The notes beneath the pieces were generated by a model. The model worked only from the letters and a program-made list of their open reading frames with translations, made no database searches and was not told the DNA's origin. From a virus: a stretch of 64,000 bases of DNA. The position numbers were made by a program, and so were the translations under genes. The first letter of the stretch is position 1, and each line of letters opens with the position of its first letter. Shown here one piece after another: positions 32,591 to 40,570 of this stretch. The stretch lies in the IMG/VR virus record IMGVR_UViG_3300042344_000800, positions 1 through 64,000 of that record. One strand, 5' to 3'.

Positions 32591-32786
32591 TGCTATTGAC
32601 GGGAATTGAACCCGCAAAATAGTCCTAAATCTTCTGGCGAAACGCCCTTCCCTCACCCATAGCTTTTACAGATTTGGTGGATTCGCAAATTCCAGTTGAA
32701 CCACTAACTAAAGGTTAGTTAATGTGGGTATTCCTTTTCGGTTGGAGGTTTCCGTTTCAAACCTCTGGCTACCAAGCCACAATAGC
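32591..32786 (-). ncRNA. tRNA-like RNA of about 196 nt
   Basis: On the minus strand GCTATTG at the 5' end pairs exactly with CAATAGC at the 3' end. Before the latter is a T-arm (GCGGG, TTCAATT, CCCGT). After the 5' acceptor strand comes a D-arm-like TGGCTTGGTAGCCA and a stem GAGGTTT/AAACCTC. About 120 extra bases separate this from the T-arm. A consensus promoter lies just upstream. It may be a tRNA with a large insertion or intron, a decayed tRNA, or a tRNA mimic. I could not assign an anticodon. Confidence 0.45.
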
Positions 32787-32792
32787 ATTCTT

Positions 32793-32822
32793 ATTATATC
32801 TTGGGCTAATAGGTTTTGTCAA
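32793..32822 (-). promoter_or_regulatory. Consensus sigma70 promoter of tRNA-like RNA
   Basis: Minus-strand TTGACA, 18 bases, TATAAT, 6 bases before the acceptor strand. Confidence 0.8.
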
Positions 32823-33357
32823 GTGGGTAGGGGGTAGGTCGGTTTTTTCTTGGTTGACCCTTGCTTTCCCCCGCACTGCCCCAGTCGAGATAGGGTGTAA
32901 TACAAATGTACTAGACATAAAGTTTCACCAGCAATTAGGGGGGTAGGTAGGGGGGGGTTCTTGGTTTTTTCTTGGGCTACCCCCTCACTTCCCCCATTAA
33001 ACCAAGTTCAAACAGGGTATGAGTATTTATACTTATTTCTAAAGGCATAGCTCTAAGAAAACCTATCAACTGGGGGGGTTATCCCAGTTTTTCTATGTCT
33101 GACCCTGTCCCTCCGGTTTGACCCTGCCGTAGATGGTTTCCATTATGGGAATCCCCGCAACGCCCGTGCTGGAATGGTTTGGCGATGTTGATGTCCTTTA
33201 AACCAATTTAAACCAATTAACCCAAAATGTACCAAATTATACATTTATTATTTCTTGGCAGGTCAAATGTTTGTTCTAGAGTTTAATTTGACCTCAGAAC
33301 TCTTGCACCAAACTTGACTGGGGATTTTCTCCCGTTATAAAAAATGTTAACTTTCAT
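32823..33357. other. Intergenic, G-run-rich, no gene seen
   Basis: Two related copies of a GGTAGG(n)...GGTTTTTTCTTGG segment (near 32826 and 32943) and several G or C runs. A hairpin AACTGGG/CCCAGTT followed by T5 at 33068-33092 is a possible plus-strand terminator. No convincing ORF. Confidence 0.5.
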
Positions 33358-33368
33358 TAACATTAATT

Positions 33369-33547
33369 TCCTGTTTCACAGGGGGGTAAGACGGCTTAAC
33401 CCCACTCCACAAGCTAACACGAGCTAACTGCCCGTTTTACCCTAGTTAAAGGGGGTTTAACCTTGATTGATTAAGCTTGGTTCTCACTTAACCAGTTTTT
33501 GTTGGGTTAACCCCAGTATAACAGAGAGTAGATTAAATGTCAAGGGG
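33369..33547. repeat. Duplicate of the DNA polymerase leader and promoter
   Basis: About 175 bases match 17909-18087 with few differences, including the operator and promoter and the beginning of the polymerase coding region (ttcacag). A shorter copy is at 47335-47455. Here no gene follows. Confidence 0.85.
33504..33543 (-). promoter_or_regulatory. Sigma70 promoter with GGGTTAACCC operator, no gene downstream
   Basis: TTGACA (33538-33543), 17 bases, TATACT (33515-33520), palindrome 33504-33513. It could express a leader RNA only. Confidence 0.75.
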
Positions 33548-33654
33548 TTCGAGAAAAAACTTTTAGACTTCGGGAAAACTTTATTCTAAAAGTCTAAGCA
33601 CTGAGTTTCAGGTAAGGGGCTAAACATTCGCTAACAGGGGGAGGGAGGCAAACC

Positions 33655-33775
33655 AGTCAAGAATCGGGCGATAAGTCCAGAACCCCAAAAACTTGTTTAA
33701 GGCTAGGGTTCCGACCTTGCCCGATTAAGACTGTCTGCCCATGTAGAATGGGCGAACTTGGTGTATGTGTTTACT
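33655..33775 (-). ncRNA. Structured small RNA candidate
   Basis: Downstream of the promoter at 33781-33809 come two hairpins: GCCCAT/ATGGGC (33737-33753), then AATCGGGC/GCCCGATT (33662-33726) enclosing a second stem GAACCC/GGGTTC. No ORF. The set looks like an RNA gene rather than a leader, as no gene follows for about 100 bases. Confidence 0.45.
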
Positions 33776-33780
33776 ATTTG

Positions 33781-33809
33781 ATTCTAGCAAAATTGAAAAA
33801 AGATGTCAA
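33781..33809 (-). promoter_or_regulatory. Sigma70-type promoter for RNA candidate
   Basis: Minus-strand TTGACA, 17 bases, TAGAAT. Confidence 0.7.
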
Positions 33810-34050
33810 GGGGCTAACAGATGAGTTTGGTCAAATAAGTTTAAATTGGCTACGGGGTGAAATTAGGGGGTGTCCCGTGAAAAAAAGAATGAACCCCCCC
33901 ACCCCCCTAGTTGGCAGGATAAGACGTGGGAAACCCTAGTCAGACTAAGGTTAAAAAGAGGTTTAGGGGACAACTAGGGGGGTTATCCCATTCTTGAAAA
34001 ATCTCAGAACCCCCCCCCAGTTGTGTCCCAACCCCGTCAAATAACGGACA
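33810..34050. other. Homopolymer-rich intergenic stretch
   Basis: Several runs of 7-9 C or 6 G (33893-33906, 33976, 34011-34019) and near-duplicate segments (ttgaaaaa then gaaccccccccc, again at 34142). On one strand the G runs could form quadruplexes. No gene is convincing. Confidence 0.45.
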
Positions 34051-34074
34051 ATAAAAAACCCCTTTGGAAGGGGC
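34051..34074 (-). terminator. Rho-independent terminator
   Basis: Minus-strand AGCCCCTTCCAAAGGGGTTTTTT. It ends the transcript of 34172-34624. Confidence 0.85.
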
Positions 34075-34171
34075 TGGTCAAATTAGTTATTGGTTATGTC
34101 CATTGCTGGGGCTAAAAAGTATTGGTAGTAGTCTAGGTATTTTGAAAAAAGCCTTGAACCCCCCCCACTTG

Positions 34172-34624
34172 TTACCCCAGCCTTATCGAATGAAGCATGG
34201 TAGTAAGTTTGCAACCTGCTTTAGCAAATTTAGCTTGTAGAATCAAAGCATTGGTTCTGATTCGACGAGAGTAAGTCCAGAGCTTTATAGCTTCCAGAGT
34301 GAAAAATAGTCCATGCTCTGGGATTAGGAAAATCTTTTGTAAACCCCCATTTGATAAGGATTTTACTTCTTTCACGCAATTTTCAAACGACCAAAACTCG
34401 TTGTCAGGTAAATGGCATCCAGGGGGGATTTCACTTAACTCCTGATACAGACTGCCCTTCTCGTATTCCAGCAATTTAGCCAAACCAGATACAGAGATAC
34501 CTTTTAAACCAGATACTGGCTGAAAGTATAAATCTACTCCATAAAGAGAAAGAGACTGAAAAGGGATTCCTTCAATGGGCTGAATGGAGTTAAAATCAAA
34601 CACTTGCGTTAGACGGTTATCCAT
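34172..34624 (-). CDS. Antirepressor-like protein, 150 aa
   Basis: The N-terminal part, VDLYFQPVSGLKGISVSGLA followed by KLLEYEKGSLYQELS, resembles the start of the larger protein at 53174-54013 (MELQFFVSADGK...QSALARLCGVQRGSM). C-terminal helices (EAIKLWTYSRRIRTNALIL) resemble phage antirepressor families. No DNA-binding motif is certain. Start at the second ATG. Confidence 0.5.
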   Translation of the reverse strand: MDNRLTQVFDFNSIQPIEGIPFQSLSLYGVDLYFQPVSGLKGISVSGLAKLLEYEKGSLYQELSEIPPGCHLPDNEFWSFENCVKEVKSLSNGGLQKIFLIPEHGLFFTLEAIKLWTYSRRIRTNALILQAKFAKAGCKLTTMLHSIRLG

Positions 34625-34649
34625 GACAATCACACTAAAACTCTAATTG

Positions 34650-34674
34650 CTGATAACTGATAACTGATAACTAA
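34650..34674. repeat. TGATAAC heptamer repeats
   Basis: Tandem ctgataa copies, a short tandem repeat type typical of filamentous cyanobacteria. Further copies at 35331-35364, 35493-35503 and 36529-36541, and near 23610. Confidence 0.8.
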
Positions 34675-35301
34675 CTAATCGTCGCACGCAACCCGAAAAC
34701 CAAAGTCGTCGTAGTGGATGACGGGGTTGTTCTGGAGGCGGTTAGCAGAACGACAGTAATAAGGGAAGATGTGCCAAGAACCGCCCCGCAGACAAATATC
34801 CTCACACCACTCCCAAACATTACCACTCATGTCATAAAGCCCCCAACCATTGGGCTTTTTCTGTCCTACAGGATGAGTTTTGTTATTAGAATTTTCGTCA
34901 TACCAAGCGTACTCCCCTAACTGATTAGCATCATCACCAAAATAATAGTGAGTAGTTGTACCTGCTCGACAGGCATATTCCCATTCAGCTTCTGTGGGAA
35001 GACGATAGGTTTTGCCTGTGATTTCACTTAATTTTAGGCAAAAGGCTTGAGCATCGTCCCAACTAACTTGTTCTACTGGATTTTGGGGACTATTTTCAAA
35101 GTAAGAGGGATTGGTTCCCATTACTGCTTGATACTGTGCCTGAGTAATGGGATATTTGCCAATGGCAAAACTGTTTACTTTAACTTGGTGTTTAGGCTTT
35201 TTAGAATCACTTTCAGAAGAACCCATGAGAAATTGACCTGCTGGTAAGCTTACCATTTCTAATGTTACTCCGTTGGGTAGTTTTTCGGTAAATTGGTTCA
35301 T
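34675..35301 (-). CDS. FGE-sulfatase (C-type lectin fold) protein with variable C-terminus, shortened copy
   Basis: 208 aa. MVSLPAGQFLMGSSESDSKK, then RLPTEAEWEYACRAGTTT and GLYDMSGNVWEWCED are the SUMF1/FGE-fold markers. The two catalytic cysteines of true FGE are not evident, so it is probably a ligand-binding relative. Compared with 35542-36501 it has lost about 20 residues after WEWCED. The C-terminal codons between CTGCGGGGCGGTTCTTGG and GGTTTTCGGGT are mostly NNC type and differ sharply from the paralogue, as in variable regions of diversity-generating retroelements. Confidence 0.85.
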   Translation of the reverse strand: MNQFTEKLPNGVTLEMVSLPAGQFLMGSSESDSKKPKHQVKVNSFAIGKYPITQAQYQAVMGTNPSYFENSPQNPVEQVSWDDAQAFCLKLSEITGKTYRLPTEAEWEYACRAGTTTHYYFGDDANQLGEYAWYDENSNNKTHPVGQKKPNGWGLYDMSGNVWEWCEDICLRGGSWHIFPYYCRSANRLQNNPVIHYDDFGFRVACDD

Positions 35302-35429
35302 TTTTTTTTTTTTTGTTAGTCCCAAATAGTTGATAACTGATAACTGATAACTGATAACTGATTATAGCGTTCGACTGGTTGTTTATCGTTACCCGTAATC
35401 TTGTTTTCCGTGTTTGTTTGCCTGATGCT

Positions 35430-35458
35430 ATCTTATGCGATTCTCCCAGAAATGTCAA
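35430..35458 (-). promoter_or_regulatory. Promoter of the shorter FGE-fold gene
   Basis: Minus-strand TTGACA, 17 bases, TAAGAT. A decayed version of the 11-bp operator palindrome seen at 36647-36679 flanks the -35. Confidence 0.7.
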
Positions 35459-35541
35459 GTGTATGAGAGAATCTTTTTTTGAACAAGTGTACTACTGATA
35501 ACTGATTAATTGTCGCAGACTAGCAACCAATAATTAATGAA

Positions 35542-36501
35542 TTAAGCTTTGCAATCTTGGAGAAAAGCCCATAAATAATCTTTATGTTCGGTAAAATTAT
35601 TTAGCATTTGATACACTTTTTGAGTATCAAAAACACCTGGATAAACACCGGAATAGGGTTGGTGGAAATATATTTTACAGTAGAGACCATCTTCGCTTAT
35701 TGCTAAACGATGTCCTAACTTTACTAGCATTTTTTCGAGCTTTACAGCAAATTCTTTTACACTAGAGGTAAGAAGGGGGAAATTAAAGGCGTTGTAAAAG
35801 AACATTTGATTGTCGCAGACTACCCGAAAACCGTCGGTGTCGTCGTAGTTGTGGCGGCTGTCGTAGTAACGGTAAGCGGAACGGCAGTCACCCAAAAGGT
35901 CGCTCCAAGAACCGCCCCGCAGTAACTGATAATCATTATCATTTGTTACCCAGGCACTGCCATTCTTTGGTGCATTTTCGTAGCTATCGTGCCAATAGTC
36001 CTCGCACCACTCCCAAACATTACCACTCATGTCATATAGTCCCCAAGCATTGGGCTTTTTCTGACCCACAGGATGAGTTGTATTTTGAGAATTTCCTTCA
36101 TACCAAGCGTAATTTCCTAACTGATTGGCAACATCACCAAAATAATAGCGAGTAGTTGTATCCGCACGACAAGCATATTCCCATTCCGCTTCTGTGGGTA
36201 GGCGATAGGTTTTGCCGGTTATTTGACTCAATTTCTGACAAAAGGCTTGAGCGTCATTCCAACTAATCCTTTCTACCGGATTTTGGGGATTATTATAAAA
36301 ATAAGAGGGATTGGTTCCCATTACCGCTTGATATTGTGCTTGAGTAATGGGATATTTCCCAATAGCAAAACTGTTGACTTTAACTTGGTGTGGAGGCTTT
36401 TCATCCTCGCTTTCAGCAGAACCCATGAGAAACTCACCTGCTGGTAAGCTTACCATCTCTAGTGTGACTTGATTGGGTAGTTTTTCGGTAAATTGGTTCA
36501 T
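35542..36501 (-). CDS. FGE-sulfatase (C-type lectin fold) protein with variable region and C-terminal extension
   Basis: 319 aa. The first ~225 residues are a close paralogue of 34675-35301, with the same markers (LPTEAEWEYACRA, GLYDMSGNVWEWCEDYW). The region CRSAYRYYDSRHNYDD is encoded by TAC, GAC, AGC, CGC, CAC and AAC codons, the pattern made from AAC codons by adenine mutagenesis. It then continues about 85 residues (after VVCDN) with no match to the fold, as if a stop was lost and a downstream ORF starting MFFYNAFNFPLL was joined. DGR targets usually end near the variable region. Confidence 0.85.
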   Translation of the reverse strand: MNQFTEKLPNQVTLEMVSLPAGEFLMGSAESEDEKPPHQVKVNSFAIGKYPITQAQYQAVMGTNPSYFYNNPQNPVERISWNDAQAFCQKLSQITGKTYRLPTEAEWEYACRADTTTRYYFGDVANQLGNYAWYEGNSQNTTHPVGQKKPNAWGLYDMSGNVWEWCEDYWHDSYENAPKNGSAWVTNDNDYQLLRGGSWSDLLGDCRSAYRYYDSRHNYDDTDGFRVVCDNQMFFYNAFNFPLLTSSVKEFAVKLEKMLVKLGHRLAISEDGLYCKIYFHQPYSGVYPGVFDTQKVYQMLNNFTEHKDYLWAFLQDCKA

Positions 36502-36636
36502 TTTTTTTTTTTGTTAGTCCCAAATAGTTGATAACTGATAACTAATTATAGCGTCGGATACAGGAATTTGTGTTGTTTCGATTGGTTGTTTAGCGTTACC
36601 CGTCATCCTGTTTTCCGTGTTTGTTTGCTTGATTCT

Positions 36637-36679
36637 ATCCTATGATATTCTCCCAGAAATGTCAACTGTCTGGGAGAAT
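36637..36679 (-). promoter_or_regulatory. Promoter of FGE-fold gene with 11-bp palindromic operator
   Basis: TTGACA (36660-36665), 17 bases, TAGGAT (36637-36642). ATTCTCCCAGA (36647-36657) and TCTGGGAGAAT (36669-36679) form a perfect inverted repeat around the -35 box, a likely repressor site unrelated to GGGTTAACCC. Confidence 0.7.
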
Positions 36680-36801
36680 CTTTTTTTGAACAAGTGTACT
36701 ACTGGTAACTAAGCGAAGTGCGGGGACAAGTGGTGAAGTTAGGGGTAGCCGTTATAAAAACCCATGTACCTACCTCCCCCCCTACCAACATGAGTTAGGA
36801 C

Positions 36802-36865
36802 AAAAAAAAATTCGCCCACGGAACAGTGTAGACGACCTAGAAAAAATAACTAACAAGGAAACCTT
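36802..36865 (-). ncRNA. Short RNA candidate ending in a terminator
   Basis: From the promoter at 36872-36900 the transcript would reach an 8-bp hairpin (TCGTCTAC/GTGGGCGA, with G-U pairs) followed by nine U at 36802-36810. Length about 60-65 nt, with no ORF. Confidence 0.45.
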
Positions 36866-36871
36866 TTCTCT

Positions 36872-36900
36872 AATATAACAAACCTTAAAAGATTTGTCAA
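36872..36900 (-). promoter_or_regulatory. Sigma70-type promoter
   Basis: Minus-strand TTGACA, 17 bases, TATATT. Confidence 0.7.
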
Positions 36901-36903
36901 GTC

Positions 36904-37230
36904 CTAAGTCAAAACTCCTTCAGGCATTTTGCTGGCTTTAATTTCAGTGAGTTCATCTACGGAAAAGCCGTCAAGACCTTGTAAAGCGACGTATAAATCC
37001 ATATTAGTGGAGTCAAAGGTATCATTCTCTTTGTCGTAAAACACGCCGATATGACCATAAAGACCAGTAGCCCGGTCTAGTTCACGAACAAAGATGGATT
37101 TTAGGACAGGGATAGCCTCTGGGACAGTGGAATCCACCTTATATTCAGCAACAACTGGTTTGTCAGGGTGTGTGTCCACGTTGGTAGAAATACTCACTGT
37201 ACCTAAAAAATGGGATAGGGTAGCTTTCAA
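36904..37230 (-). CDS. Hypothetical protein, 108 aa
   Basis: Unrecognised; beta-rich with conserved-looking GLYGHIGVFYDKENDTFDS. It follows the giant zincin gene on the same strand, 41 bases after its stop, so it may be a small partner in the virion. Confidence 0.55.
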   Translation of the reverse strand: MKATLSHFLGTVSISTNVDTHPDKPVVAEYKVDSTVPEAIPVLKSIFVRELDRATGLYGHIGVFYDKENDTFDSTNMDLYVALQGLDGFSVDELTEIKASKMPEGVLT

Positions 37231-37271
37231 GAAATTAATCCTCCGAATTAAAATTTGGTCGTTCGAGACTA

Positions 37272-40200
37272 CTAATATATTGTAGCAGGTTTTGGTTTTA
37301 GATGTTCAGGGACTTTAAGGGATTCTATAATCCCCAAAGTTAGAGCAAAATGTTCCTTATCTTTAAAATAAAATTCCGCCATATCTCTAGGACTAGCAAA
37401 TCGTTCTATACCCATTGAAATTACTTCTGTGGAGGGGGCATTTTCATAATTTTTACCCACATAGGGGTGAACCCAGTTTCCAGGGTAAGCCACTTCGCCA
37501 GCAGGATAACCCTTTATTTGCTTAAGTTCATCTGAAGTTCTATTTTTAGCTAAAAATTCCTTAGCTAAGTTGGCAAATTTAGGGTCAGACCCTTCCAACA
37601 GGTGTGCCGCTTCATGAAAAACTGAGGGTTTAACATCATTGGAACGGGTTACAGATATAGAAAGATAATTATTTTTTTGGGGTTCTTTTGCATCGAATCC
37701 AGCCCAACTTCTTTTTTTTTCGCTGAGTCCTATACGGGGGACTAAGTTGTTCAGAATCCCCCCTGTAAGTTTATGAAATTCAGCCAAAGCCTTACTAATT
37801 ACAGGAGTGTGAGTTTTATAGATAGGGTCTTCAGTATTGGCTGGTTTAAGATTTTTAGTGTATTCACCTATTTGAAAATTAGTTTGTCCCACTAGGAGGT
37901 CAGAGTTTACAGAATTATTATTATCAAGCAGTTCTTGATACAATAAGTTCATCTGTTTCTCAAGGTAAGTATCAAGAGACTGCTTCAGTTTACGTTTTCT
38001 AGCAAAAAGTTTTTGGGCTTTTTCAACGTCTTCAGGGTTTTTAGGGTCTAAAGATTTTAGCTCCGCATTGATTTGGGCATCTTGAGTTTCAAAAACTTTG
38101 ACAAGTCTATCCAGTTTATACTGGGAGATTTTAGATTTTGCAGAATTAATAGTATCAGTGTACTCTTTGGAAACCTGTTTAGGAGTAGTTGGTTTTGGCT
38201 CTGCGGGTTCTGGTTTAGGGTCTAAGTTTTTTTGAGTTAAGCTACTCATTAATTTTGTTTTAGGCGGCTCAGTCTGGTTAATACTATCTAGAACCCCAAG
38301 AATAAAATTAAAGTGATGGTTTGATTCTGTGTAGAGAGTAAATGCGTCTGTAGGGTTACGAAGTCTTTCAAAACCTGTAGATATAACCTCTGTGGCTGAT
38401 ACCCCTTTGTTGTATGTTCTACCCACATAATTATTTATAAAATCACCTTTATACCCTCTGTAGGTCATACCCCTGTGTTCGATGTCTTCCTCTTGCCCCG
38501 AATAACTATGTTTTTTCAGGAACTCCATAGATGCTTTTAGGAGTCCAGGTATGTGGGATTCCAGAATGTGAGCCATTTGATGGAAGGTCTGAAGTTTAAA
38601 TACTTCATCACCGAGTCCAATAGCCCCGATTCTAATATGTGTCAATTTTTCTGGCTTATCTGGATGGTAGCGGACGTAACTAGAACCATTTCTGTCTACG
38701 TCAATCATAGGAACCAATTCTCCCAGAAACCCCTTAGTAAGAGAGTGGAAATCTTTAACACTTTCTTTCACTAAATCCACGTTCCTATCTGATTTATCTA
38801 GTTCTTGCCCATACAATGTGAATTTAGAATTTTCCAAAAGTTTCTCTAAGTCTAAATCTTTACTAGCTTCTTTGTAGGATTCTAGAAGATTTTGAACATT
38901 TTTCTCGAATTTTGCCCTAAATTTCTTTTCAAGATTTTTGTGTTTTTTGAAAACCTCGTCAAATTGACGTATAACTTCTTCTCTGTCGGAGTCGGTTAAA
39001 GTAGGGTCGTCATACATACCCATTATTTTAGTGTTAAATTCTCTTAGTATACCACTTAGTTCTTGGAGTTTTCCTAGTGTTTTAGTATCGTTCAACCCAT
39101 ATTTAGAGCTAATTTCTTGTCCTCTTTGAGTGTAGTTATCTAGGGTCAAATTCTTTGCCTCAGCAGATTTATTTGGTATTTCCTCAGCAGATTTATTTGG
39201 TATTTCCTCAGCAGATTTATTTGGTATTTTCCTAACAGATTTATTTGGTAGCCGGTAAGATTCAGAATTTCTAGTAGAGTTAACACGGTCAAGCGCACCA
39301 AGAATATAATTAAAGTGATGATTAGAATTTACAAAAAGTTTAAATGCGCTATCTGGATTACTTAAACGTTCAAATCCCGTAGATAAAACCTCTGTGGCTG
39401 AATTTTGGACGTAAAATCTACCCACATATTCATCTATAAAGTCCCCCTTATATCCTGAGATAGGTACACCCAGGTAATCAAAATTCTCTAGAGTTCCAGT
39501 GTAACTATGTTTTTTCAGGAACTCTAGAGACGCTTCTTTGAGACCAGGAACATGAAGCTCAACTAGGTGCGCCAATTCATGGAAGGTCGCCTGCCTCAGA
39601 GGAACTTCCCCCTGTCCAGATGTCCCAATGCTGACTATTGAACTTTGTGCGGGTTTATTAGGGTAAACGGCATAGCTATTACCTTCATTGTTAACATCCA
39701 ACAAATTGGGAAAGCCTATAATATTGCCGTTAGTGAGATAGTGAAAATCTTTATAGGCTTCCCTCACCATATCAACGTCCTCATTTAAATCTCTTGGAAA
39801 ACCATTTCTTACAAATCTAGTCTTTAAAATTACTTTATCCATGTCTAAATCTGAAGCATTTTCTCTATAGTCGTCTAAAAGTTGTTCAACTTTTTTCTCA
39901 AAGTCTTCATAGGCCTTCTTTTGTGTCTCCAATATATCGTCATTAATTTTTTTTAGTTCCTCCATGTCAGAAGGCGTTAATGACGGTTTTTCTTGGAAAC
40001 TGAGTAATTTGTCTATTAACTTCGCCAGTCTGCCTAAGAACTTATTATCACTCAACCCATATTTAGAGCTAATTTCTTGTCCTCTTTGAGTATAGTCATC
40101 CAGGGTAAAATTCTTTTTCTCAATAGGTTTAGCATTAACTGGCACAGTTGACACAGAATCAGGTTTAGACGGTGTGGATTTAGACTTATCTGATTTATTT

Positions 40201-40535
40201 TTTGCGTAATTAATTAATTGTTGTTTTAAAGCATCACGAACCCTTTGTCTAAATTTGGCGAAGGGGGAGGATGGTTTAGTTTTTTTAGCCTCGGAAGAAG
40301 TGGGTTTAGTGGCTTTTTTCTTATCTTTTTGGGGCTTAACCACATCAGGTTTAGTAGCCCATTTACCAGTCAAGGGGTCTCGTTTGTGCTTAGACGGGTC
40401 AAAGGAAAAAGCTTCCCCTTTAACATTAGTACCTTTAACAACCCCCATACCATCTTTAATATTACCGCCACGGGATTTCCTGGGGTCTTGGGGGGAATTA
40501 GGGGAGTATAATTTTCTACCTTTGCGTCTGGCCAT
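37272..40535 (-). CDS. Giant protein with three tandem zincin-like domains
   Basis: 1087 aa from the ATG after CCCCCAATTTATA. The N-terminal ~110 residues are basic and Lys/Ser/Thr-rich. Three homologous units of about 330 residues follow, each with a helical start (two begin LDxYTQRGQEISSKYGL) and an H-x-x-x-H helix: FHELAHLVE (about 317), FHQMAHILE (about 653) and FHEAAHLLE (about 974). Units 1 and 3 keep the HExxH zinc-protease glutamate; unit 2 has Gln instead. Four 8-residue repeats (EIPNKSAE) link units 1 and 2. It could be an injected effector or head protein. A CGCCCAA motif 36 bases upstream suggests late expression. Confidence 0.78.
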   Translation of the reverse strand: MARRKGRKLYSPNSPQDPRKSRGGNIKDGMGVVKGTNVKGEAFSFDPSKHKRDPLTGKWATKPDVVKPQKDKKKATKPTSSEAKKTKPSSPFAKFRQRVRDALKQQLINYAKNKSDKSKSTPSKPDSVSTVPVNAKPIEKKNFTLDDYTQRGQEISSKYGLSDNKFLGRLAKLIDKLLSFQEKPSLTPSDMEELKKINDDILETQKKAYEDFEKKVEQLLDDYRENASDLDMDKVILKTRFVRNGFPRDLNEDVDMVREAYKDFHYLTNGNIIGFPNLLDVNNEGNSYAVYPNKPAQSSIVSIGTSGQGEVPLRQATFHELAHLVELHVPGLKEASLEFLKKHSYTGTLENFDYLGVPISGYKGDFIDEYVGRFYVQNSATEVLSTGFERLSNPDSAFKLFVNSNHHFNYILGALDRVNSTRNSESYRLPNKSVRKIPNKSAEEIPNKSAEEIPNKSAEAKNLTLDNYTQRGQEISSKYGLNDTKTLGKLQELSGILREFNTKIMGMYDDPTLTDSDREEVIRQFDEVFKKHKNLEKKFRAKFEKNVQNLLESYKEASKDLDLEKLLENSKFTLYGQELDKSDRNVDLVKESVKDFHSLTKGFLGELVPMIDVDRNGSSYVRYHPDKPEKLTHIRIGAIGLGDEVFKLQTFHQMAHILESHIPGLLKASMEFLKKHSYSGQEEDIEHRGMTYRGYKGDFINNYVGRTYNKGVSATEVISTGFERLRNPTDAFTLYTESNHHFNFILGVLDSINQTEPPKTKLMSSLTQKNLDPKPEPAEPKPTTPKQVSKEYTDTINSAKSKISQYKLDRLVKVFETQDAQINAELKSLDPKNPEDVEKAQKLFARKRKLKQSLDTYLEKQMNLLYQELLDNNNSVNSDLLVGQTNFQIGEYTKNLKPANTEDPIYKTHTPVISKALAEFHKLTGGILNNLVPRIGLSEKKRSWAGFDAKEPQKNNYLSISVTRSNDVKPSVFHEAAHLLEGSDPKFANLAKEFLAKNRTSDELKQIKGYPAGEVAYPGNWVHPYVGKNYENAPSTEVISMGIERFASPRDMAEFYFKDKEHFALTLGIIESLKVPEHLKPKPATIY
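39161..39250. repeat. 24-bp in-frame tandem repeat inside the zincin gene
   Basis: cagcagatttatttggtatt plus tcct recurs at 39161, 39185, 39209 and, degenerate, near 39234, coding for repeated EIPNKSAE. Confidence 0.85.
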
Positions 40536-40570
40536 TATAAATTGGGGGAATGATGCTTCTGTACAGGACA

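Noticed and set aside
32592-32664. A normal 73-nt tRNA starting GCTATGG
   Set aside because: The acceptor has one mismatch and no D-arm or anticodon arm can be drawn; the longer 196-nt pairing is better.
32722-32946. Plus-strand ORF of 74 aa
   Set aside because: Overlaps the tRNA-like gene and its promoter on the other strand.
33748-33939. Plus-strand ORF of 63 aa
   Set aside because: Runs through an opposite-strand promoter and homopolymer tracts; no ribosome site.
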